Source of the DNA: Bettongia penicillata ogilbyi
Taxonomy: Eukaryota > Chordata > Mammalia > Diprotodontia > Potoroidae
Assembly: GCA_023548195.1 (NCBI GenBank)
Contig: JAJHZJ010000013.1
Coordinates: 1,001,001-1,065,000 of the forward strand
Reading direction: 5' to 3'
Length of the DNA stretch: 64,000 nucleotides
Shown here: positions 57,183 through 64,000 of the stretch, in pieces
Layout of the letters: the number at the start of each line of letters is the position of its first letter
How positions within the stretch are numbered: position 1 is the stretch's first letter
Position numbers and translations under genes: made by a program
The notes under the pieces: model-generated
The model's database searches: none
What the model saw: only the letters and a program-made list of their open reading frames with translations
Told to the model about the DNA's origin: nothing

Positions 57183-58174
57183 TTAAATTCAAATTTATTT
57201 ATTTATTTTAAGTTTTCAACATTCATTTCCACAAGATTTTGAGTTTCAAATTTTCTCTTCATCTTTCCCTTCTTCCACCTAAAGGTGGCATGATTGTGAT
57301 TGCCCCTTCCCCTAATCTGCTCTCCCTTTTATCATTCTACCTCTTATCCCCTTCCCCTTTACTTTCTTGAAGAGCAAGATCGATATAACCCCATTGCCTA
57401 TATATTTTATTTCCCAATTGCATGTAAATGCAATTTTTTAACATTTGTTTTTAAAACTTTAAGTTCCAAATTCTCTTCCTTCTTCCCTCCCCACCCACCC
57501 ACACTGAGAGGGTAATCAATTCGATATAGGTTATACATATGTAATTATGCAAAACATCTCCATAATAATCATGTTATGAGAGACTAACTAGATTTCCCTC
57601 TATGCTCTCCTGTCCCCCACATTATTCTATTTCTTCTTTGACACAGTCACTTTTCTAAAGTGTTTGCTTCTGTAAACCCCCTCCCTCAGTTTGTCCTTCC
57701 TTCTATCATTCCCCACCTTATCCTCTTCCCTCTTACTTTCCTGTAGTGTAAGATACCCAACTGAATGTATATGTTATTTCCTCCTTAAGCCAAATCAATG
57801 AGAATAAGGTTCACTCATTCCTTCTCACCTCCCCACTCTTTCCCTCCATTATGAAACTTTTTTCTTGCCTCTTTCATATGACATAATTTGCCCCATTCTA
57901 CCTCTTTCTTTCTCCTTCTCCCTATATATTCCTCTTTCACTCCTTAATTTTATTTTTTATACATCATCCCTTCATATTCAACTCACCTTGTGCATCTATC
58001 TATCTGACTATCTGTCTGTCTGTCTATATCTATTTCCTCCAATTACCCTAATACTGAGAAGGGTCTCATGAGTTACAAATATTATCTTTCCATGTAGGAA
58101 TGTAAACAGTTCAATTTTAATAAGTCTCTTATGGTTTTTCTTTCCTATTTACCTTTTCATGCTTCTCTTGATTC

Positions 58175-59228
58175 TTATATTTGAAAGTCAAATTTTCTAT
58201 TCAGTTCTGGTCTTTTCATAAAGAATACTTGAAAGTTCTCTATTTCATTGAAGAGCCATTTTTTCCCCTGAAAGATTATACTCAATTTTGCTGGGTAGGT
58301 AATCCTTGGTTTTAATTCTAGCTCCTCTGACCTCCAGAAAATCATATTCCAAGTCCTTAGATCTCTTAATGTAGAAGCTATTAGATCTTGCATTATCCTG
58401 ATTGTCTTTCCACAGTACTTGTGTTGTTACTTTCTGGCTGTTTGTAATATTTTCTCTTTATCTGGGAACTCGGGAATTTGGCTACAATAAACTTAAGAGT
58501 TTTCCTTTTAGGATCTCTTTCAGGAGGTGATCGGTGGATTCTTTCCATTTCTATTTTACCCTCTGGTTCTAGAATGTCAAGGTAGTTTTCCTTGATAATT
58601 CTTGAAACATACTGTCTAGGCTTTTTTTTTGGTTATGACTTTCAGGTAATCCAATAATATTTAAATTCTCTCCTGGATCTGTTTTCCATGTCATTGGTTT
58701 TTCCAATGAGATATTTCACATTGTCTCTTATTTTTTCATTCTTTTGGCTCTGTTTTATCATTTCTTGACTTCTCATAAAATCTTTAGCTTCCATTTGCTC
58801 CATTCTAATTTTGAAGGAATTTTCTTTGGTGAATTTTTGGATCTTCTTTCCCATTTGACCAATTCTGTTTCTTAAGGCATTCTTCTCCTCATTGACTTTT
58901 TGAACTTCTTTTACCATTTGGGTTAGCCTATTTTTAAGACGTTATTTTCTTCAGTATTTTTGAGGTCTCCTTTAGCAAGCTGTTGACTTGATTTTCATGA
59001 TTTTCTTGCATCACTCACATTTCTCTTCCCAATTTTTCCTCTACTACTCTTACTTGATTTTGAAAATCCTTTGAGCTCCTCCATGACCTTCTACCAATTC
59101 ATGTTCCTCTTGGAAGCTTTTGATGTAGGAGCTTTGACTCTGCTGTCCTCCTCTGGTTGAATGTCCTCATCTTCCTTGTCACCAAAGTAAGATTCTCTTG
59201 TCTGAGTTCTTTTATGATGTTTACTCAT
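58175..59228 (-). pseudogene. L1-type ORF1, broken
   Basis: The start ATG (reverse of 59226-59228) opens MSKHHKRTQTRESYF. A Glu/Lys-rich coiled-coil region follows, readable at 58642-58917, then the NRSRRE segment where a 2-base loss shifts the frame. The C-terminal part is open at 58175-58393 (NEIENFQVFFMKRPELNRKF). At least one internal stop (near 59090) and several shifts disable it. Domain order equals the ORF1 at 16638. Confidence 0.85.
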
Positions 59229-59770
59229 ATTCCCAATTAAACATTTGACTTTCTAACTCTTTGTCAAGGTAGGACTCTGTTTCCAGTGGAGCTGAGTGTA
59301 CTTTCCCAGACTTCAGGGATTGTGTATCACTGTCTCAATCCCCCACTGTCTGTGGACCCAGAGCTCTGGAAGCAACTTTTGCTGCTGCTGCTCAGCCACC
59401 ATCCCCACTGCCCTGGTGCTGGGACCAGATCCAGCCAGACTTTCTGCTCCTCTTTCACTCAAGTCCCACAGATTTCCCAATGACCTTTTTGGTGTTTTGG
59501 TTTGAGAAGTCTGAAAACTACCACAGCTGCCAAATGATTCCGTCCCCCGAGGTGTACTCTGGCCCATCTGTGCTGGTGTGTCCCACACTGGACTGCACTC
59601 CAGTATGAAAGACCCTTCCTGTCAACTTTCCAGGTTGTCTTGGGCAAGGGATTTGTTTCACTCTGTCCTTTTGTGGGTTCCATAACTCTAGAATTTGTTT
59701 AGAGTATTTTTTACAGGTATTTGGAGGGCTTTGGGGGAGAACTCAGGGAAGTCCCTGCTTTTACTCCACC

Positions 59771-59780
59771 ATCTTGGCTC
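59771..59780 (-). promoter_or_regulatory. L1 5'-end YY1-type motif
   Basis: Reverse of ccatcttggc, i.e. gccaagatgg, at the same distance from the 5' end as in the element at 15965. Confidence 0.5.
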
Positions 59781-60189
59781 TGCCCCCTGAAATGATCATT
59801 TTTAAAAGACAATTTCCACCAATCAGTTTTCCTTTAGCTAACTTAATTAGAGAGCAAAGAAACCTCAGTTCCAAAACCCAAACAAACTAGATTCCTCTTA
59901 TTCTCCATACATTCCACTCTTTAGGAAAAGAGGCCTGACTTTGACCCTTATAGTCCATCCAGCTACCATCTTATCTCTTTCCTCCTCTTCCCAGGAAAGC
60001 TTCTTGAAAAGTTTATTTTTACCTTTGACTCTACCTCCTCACAACTTACTCTTTTCTCAGTCTCTTACATGACTCCCATCTCCACAGTTACACTGAAATT
60101 ATTCAGTCAAGAGCCACAGAAGATGTCTCAGTTGTTAAATCCAATGACCCTTTTTCAATCCTCCATAGACCACAGTGCTGGGAGGGACC

Positions 60190-60333
60190 TATAAAGTCAT
60201 CTAGGCCAACCTCTTCATTTTATAGGTAAAGAAGCTAAGGCCCAAAATCATATAGTGAATTAAGTCGCAGAGCTGAGAGTCATACTTAGTTGCTTCAACT
60301 CCAAATCCAGAGCTCATTCCACTACATGATGAT
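60190..60333 (+). repeat. MIR-like SINE nested in L2
   Basis: gggagggacctataaagtca, taaagaagctaaggccc and ctccaaatccagagctcatt. Confidence 0.7.
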
Positions 60334-60589
60334 GTCATCCTCCTTAATGCCTCTGCAGCATTTGACGCTACTGGTCACTGCCTCCTCCTGCACATTCTCT
60401 CTTGTCTTGGTCTATGAAATTGATCAATCTTGGTTTCCTTGTCTCTCTCTCTAAGATTGCCACTGCTAGTTACTCATCCTTTTCCAGATCCCTTAGTATG
60501 AACATCCAAGGTTCTGTCCACAACCCTCTTCTCTATATATAATCTCTCATATGGCAATTCCATTTACTCTCATGTCTTTAGCTATTTTT

Positions 60590-60836
60590 TGTTATTCAGG
60601 CATGTCTGATTCTTTATGACCCCCCCCCTTGGGTTTCCTTGGGAAAGATAGTGGAATGGTTTGCCATTTCCTTCTTCAGCTCAGTTTTTACAGATGAGAA
60701 AACAGAGGCAAACAGGGTGAAGTGACTTGCCTAAAGTCACACAGTAAGCGTCTGAGGCCAGATTTTAACTCAGGATGATGACTCTTCCTGACTTCCTGAC
60801 TTCCTGATTCTATCCACTTCATTACCTAACTACTGG
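60590..60836 (-). repeat. tRNA-headed SINE, Mar1-like (type A), nested in L2
   Basis: ttgttattcaggcatgtctg, cagatgagaaaacagaggca and the head near cttcattacctaactac. A CTTCCTGA unit is locally repeated at 60786-60810. Confidence 0.82.
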
Positions 60837-60924
60837 CTTCATCTATTATATCTATGCAAATCACTCCCAAATCTGCATGCCTACTTCTTTTATGGGATCC
60901 AAACCCATATTCTGTCATTATTTT

Positions 60925-61143
60925 TTTTTAAAGTTTTCTAGAATTTAAATACACAACAGGAAAAGAAAAAGAAATATGATATAAACTTAAATATTAAAAC
61001 AAATATGAAAGAAGAAAAAGCTTGTCATGTACACAGCTGAACATAAGAGAGGATTCAAAAATGTATAACAATAAATTTCCATTTCAAGGAAGCCTATGTA
61101 ATAAATACTAGGGGTTGTGTTGAGAGCTATCTAAACCAATATT
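60925..61143 (-). mobile_element. L1-type 3' end nested in L2
   Basis: A forward poly-T/A-rich left end and gtacacagctgaacataaga, then ttccatttcaaggaagccta, are the reverse of the 3' end at 31555-31690. It is 5'-truncated. Confidence 0.75.
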
Positions 61144-61827
61144 TTCAATTGCTTATAAAATGAAATTTCCACTTGCATGTCCTCTTACCATGTCTGCCTC
61201 AACATGTCCAAAACTAAACTTATCTTCCCCTGCAAGCCTGTTCTTTATTTTGCTTTCCTTATGTATCCTGTAGTATACCTATTTCGTTCGATTTCTCATG
61301 TTCAAAATCTAATGTTATTTTCCATTCTTGTCTCTCCCTTTCTTATATCCAGAGGCAGTTACAATGAATTCTGTTCTATTCCCACTGCCTCTACATTAGT
61401 AAAGACCCTAATTACCACCTGGCACCTAGATGATTAGCAAACCTTCCTTATACATCTTCATACTTTAGCTCTCTTCTTTCCATACTTCATATCACTGCCA
61501 CCTTAATTTTGCTTGTGCATGGTTCTGATCACATCACTACTCTGTCTAAAACCCTGAAGTGACTCTTTATTGCCTATCTAATAAGTTTAATCCCCTTAGA
61601 TTGACATGGAATTCCCTCCTCAAATTGGCAGCATCCTACCTTTTCACCTTTACCTCATATCACTCCATTCCATATTTTCTAGGTTATTTGAACAATTATC
61701 ATCGTTCCTTCATCACACTCTGTGTATTCCTATCTCTGAGCCTTTGCTTACACCATTCCATATATTTGAGGGCCCTCCGTCTCCCCTTACTGTTGATTAC
61801 CATGCCTTAAAGCCCAATTCAAATGCC

Positions 61828-62231
61828 ATTCTTCCATGAAAACTTTGCTGATAATAGGAAAATCCAACCCACACAGGCTAGCTGGTTTTTACTTAACAGG
61901 TGTACTTGCTGAATTGTCCTTTCCATACTACTGTCAAGTAAATTTATAGTTGTTAACTATTAGATGGTCACAAGTATCTCATTTCATTCCAGTTCTAAGA
62001 CTGGTCTGAAACAGACTCAGCCTAGAATATTTGGCATTAGTCAGAGAGATTGGATTGGCATGAATTTGTAGCCTCATGACAGAAATGGGGGAAGAATAAA
62101 AAAGAAAATTCACAAGCCTCACACCCATCTCTTCAGATAGAGTTTTTGGACCCATATTTTGAGGTGGTCTCCACTGACCCTGTAGGGATTAGAAAGTAAT
62201 TCTTCCATGAAAACTTTGCTGATAATAGGAA
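61828..62231. repeat. 33-bp exact direct repeat, 371 bp apart
   Basis: 61828-61860 and 62199-62231 are identical over 33 bases (both begin attcttccatgaaaac and end ctgataataggaa). The first copy is the end of the L2. The 338 bases between are not recognised. Confidence 0.93.
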
Positions 62232-62650
62232 TTCAGTGGGAATTCAGCAACTAGAGATAGAAAGGAATATGTTCAAGGTACTTAGGAATCATATCTGAAG
62301 ATTATGTGTTTTAAATTGACATTTGCTTAGCTTGAATAATTTTATATTGGAGTTAATAGTGATCTCTAGGTCTATCAACTTTGGTAGACCTGGGCCCTCC
62401 CTGAAGACTTAACAGAAGACTTGTTTTAAGAACTTAATGCTATGAACCAACTGCTTAAAATTTTTTTATATTATATTTATGATGTTATTGAGACTCATTT
62501 AGTACAAAGTTCTGGGAGAGGCTATTGAAAGGATAGTGCTTGACTCTCCCCCAGAACTCTAGAGGCGTTTCTGAAATTGGTGGTATGAACAAATGTGCCA
62601 ACTATACCCCCTCCCCAGTTAATTATCTGATGAGGAAGGAAAGACTGTGT
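62232..62650. other. No recognised feature
   Basis: Unique sequence. Confidence 0.35.
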
Positions 62651-62654
62651 CAGT

Positions 62655-62735
62655 ATTAAATGTGATATTTGTAAAGTGCTTAGCCTGGTACATAGTAGAT
62701 GCTTAACAAATGCTTTTCCCCTTCCTCTCTTTTAA
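62655..62735 (+). repeat. MIR/L2-type terminus
   Basis: gatatttgtaaagtgcttag, gtacatagtagatg, cttaacaaatg. Confidence 0.65.
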
Positions 62736-62839
62736 AAGACAGGGTATTGCTGCTTTTACCACAGAACCATAAAATGTAATTGTCATTCATATTAGAGCTT
62801 CCACAAAAAAGGATAAATTACATCTCATGAAGAGGCATA

Positions 62840-63215
62840 AAAACCTATTATAGTAGAGGGAAAGAAGGGAGGGAGATGAGCATTGTTTGAACCTTACTCT
62901 CATCAGATTTGGCTCAAAGAGGGTATAACATAATCAGTTAGGTATAGGCATCTCACTTACCCTATAGAAAGAAGGAAGGGAAAGGGGAAAGAAAAAGGAG
63001 GGGTGGATAGAAGGGAGGGCAGACTAAGGGAAGCAGTGGTCAAAAACAAAACTTTAGTGAGGAGGGAACAGGAGAAAGGAGAAAGAAAAATCTAAAATGA
63101 GGGGGAAGAATAGGAAGGAGAGAAAGACACAGATAGTAATCATAATTGTGAATGTGAATGGGATCAATTCCCCCATAAAATGGAAGCAGATAGCAGAGTG
63201 GATTAAAAACCATAA
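62840..63215 (+). mobile_element. L1 ORF1-ORF2 spacer and ORF2 start
   Basis: A purine-rich spacer with ccttactctcatcagatttg and gatagaagggagggcagac leads directly into the first ~30 codons of L1 ORF2 (63137-63205). The encoded segment ends near IKNHK and includes the NVNGINSPIKWKQIAEW stretch that opens the endonuclease domain. The copy then stops. The spacer parallels the 3' region of the element at 15965. Confidence 0.7.
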
Positions 63216-63379
63216 AGGTAAGAGATTATTCATTATCAATTTTTAAGATGTAACCCTGTATGAAAACTTAAAATCAAATGATAGCACTAAACTTTCTAAA
63301 TAACTGTTTATATTTGCATTAATCAACTTAAACCTATAAAATACCATAACTTTTCATAATGCATTTATTAGAAAGAAAT

Positions 63380-63475
63380 TTTGTGACTTTTACCCAACTA
63401 ATAAGTATCTAAGACGAGACTTGAACTCAGATCTTTCTGAATCCAGACCCAGCACTTTATCCATTGCCTTATCTA
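63380..63475 (-). repeat. tRNA-headed SINE fragment
   Basis: gacttgaactcagatctttc and cccagcactttatccattgc. Confidence 0.6.
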
Positions 63476-63519
63476 TGCTTGCATAACCTCTATAGCAACT
63501 CTTACATTGTTTCTGATTA

Positions 63520-64000
63520 AATTTTCCAGTTAAATGAGTGTGAGGTGATACCACAAAGTTATTTTAACTTACATCACTGATTACTATTGAGGTCAAACAT
63601 TTTTCAAATAATTATAAATAATTTATATTTCCTCTTTTTTAAATTGTTACACATCTCCTTTTGCCACTTACCTGTTTAAGACTAGGGGCTATGTTTATAA
63701 ATCTTTTTCAGTTCCTTATGTTATTAAAGTTGATATCCTTGCTACAGACAACTTTTAAAATCTTATTTTATAAATCTTTTTCAGTTCCTTATGTTATTAA
63801 AGTTGATATCCTTGCTACAGACAACTTTCAAAATCTTATTTTGACTTCTGTTTCTAATCATTTTTATTTCTAAATATGTTCCCCTCTCCTCCCTTAAGCT
63901 ACTGTGCAAGCCATCCATTTAAAGAGAGATTTAAAAAGAAAAAGAAAAAAATTCCAATAAAACCAACCAACACTCCAACAATGTCTGGCAGTATATACAA
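63520..64000 (-). mobile_element. L1 ORF2 fragment, reverse strand, to window edge
   Basis: gagtgtgaggtgataccac is the reverse of the ORF2 stretch at 14115-14135. cagttccttatgttattaaa and ccttgctacagacaac continue into the preceding ORF2 region. A tandem duplication lies within it. Confidence 0.6.
63694..63839. repeat. 73-bp tandem duplication
   Basis: 63694-63766 and 63767-63839 are two copies of a 73-bp unit that differ at one base (cttttaaaat/ctttcaaaat). Confidence 0.96.

Larger units (their letters stand above)
57183..59791 (-). mobile_element. Second complete ORF1-only L1 derivative (HAL1-like)
   Basis: A 2.6-kb reverse-strand element is bracketed by a 14-bp exact duplication. Its 5' end is at the right (reverse of ccatcttggctctgcccc) and its 3' A-rich tail at the left. 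It has a ~560-base 5' untranslated region, a broken ORF1 and a 3' region with the same G-rich blocks as 15965-18768, and no ORF2. Two bases (59790-59791) between the duplication and the L1 start look untemplated. The 5' untranslated region differs considerably from the first copy outside the first ~20 bases, so the two may be separate subfamilies. Confidence 0.87.
59905..61860 (+). mobile_element. Long L2 LINE with three nested insertions
   Basis: L2 ORF2 sequence runs from the region before the polymerase active site (ccatcttatctctttcctcc) through ctctgcagcatttgacgcta, caaatcactcccaaatctgc (polymerase active-site region) and aacatgtccaaaactaaact. It ends in the C-terminal part with gagcctttgcttacacc. 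L2 pieces lie at 59905-60190, 60334-60590, 60837-60924 and 61144-61860, in the right order. Intervening elements account for the gaps. No intact frame remains. Confidence 0.8.

Noticed and set aside
1..64000. Endogenous retrovirus, CRISPR array, bacterial operon or satellite array
   Set aside because: I looked for LTR pairs, pol-type motifs other than L1/L2, regularly spaced repeats and dense coding. None is supported by the sequence.

Overview
This window looks like intergenic or intronic DNA from a marsupial. The evidence is the repeat mixture. tRNA-headed CORE-type SINEs that open with a gggcagctaggtgg-like head occur on both strands. L1 families have marsupial-type untranslated regions, and ORF1-only L1 derivatives are present. 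Many diverged MIR and L2 copies complete the picture, along with hAT and Tigger DNA transposons. I cannot tell an American from an Australian marsupial by reading alone. No protein-coding host gene, tRNA, rRNA, CRISPR array or bacterial or viral gene is supported. The longer open frames are L1 remnants or translations of low-complexity DNA.

Layout. 1-13.4 kb: an L1-type 3' end at the left edge, then L2, MIR and tRNA-type SINEs, a small hAT element with an exact 8-bp target duplication (891-1089), and microsatellites. 13.4-22.1 kb: a 5'-truncated L1 with a 13-bp target duplication (13439-15017), then an ORF1-only, half-L1 (HAL1)-like element (15965-18768) inserted into an older reverse-strand L1, then AT-rich DNA with a large CTC/CTT tract. 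22.1-37 kb: a SINE with a target duplication, long GGAA and GA arrays, a degenerate ORF1-type element with a nested L1, and an L2 split by a SINE. 37.7-41.3 kb: an old L1 with ORF1 and endonuclease-region remnants, itself carrying inserts. 43.4-45.4 kb: a deleted Tigger1-like transposon and several SINEs, one with a perfect 48-bp internal duplication.

45.4-57.2 kb is the part with the least repeat DNA. It contains the only clearly CpG-rich interval (about 48.0-49.1 kb), which resembles a CpG-island promoter with 5' exon-like sequence. Several single-copy blocks around it could be conserved regulatory DNA. I cannot name the gene. 57.2-59.8 kb holds a second complete ORF1-only element, on the reverse strand, with a 14-bp target duplication. 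59.9-61.9 kb is a long L2 with three nested insertions. 62.8-64.0 kb holds an L1 ORF1-ORF2 spacer joined to an ORF2 start, and a reverse-strand L1 with a 73-bp tandem duplication.

The most interesting system is the family of L1-derived elements that keep the L1 5' end, ORF1 and 3' end but lack ORF2. Two copies have clear target duplications. A separate L1 piece in the same window suggests that the sequence behind ORF1 in these elements is the old L1 ORF1-ORF2 spacer. HAL1-type elements are already known in mammals, so the novelty would lie in the family details, not the concept.
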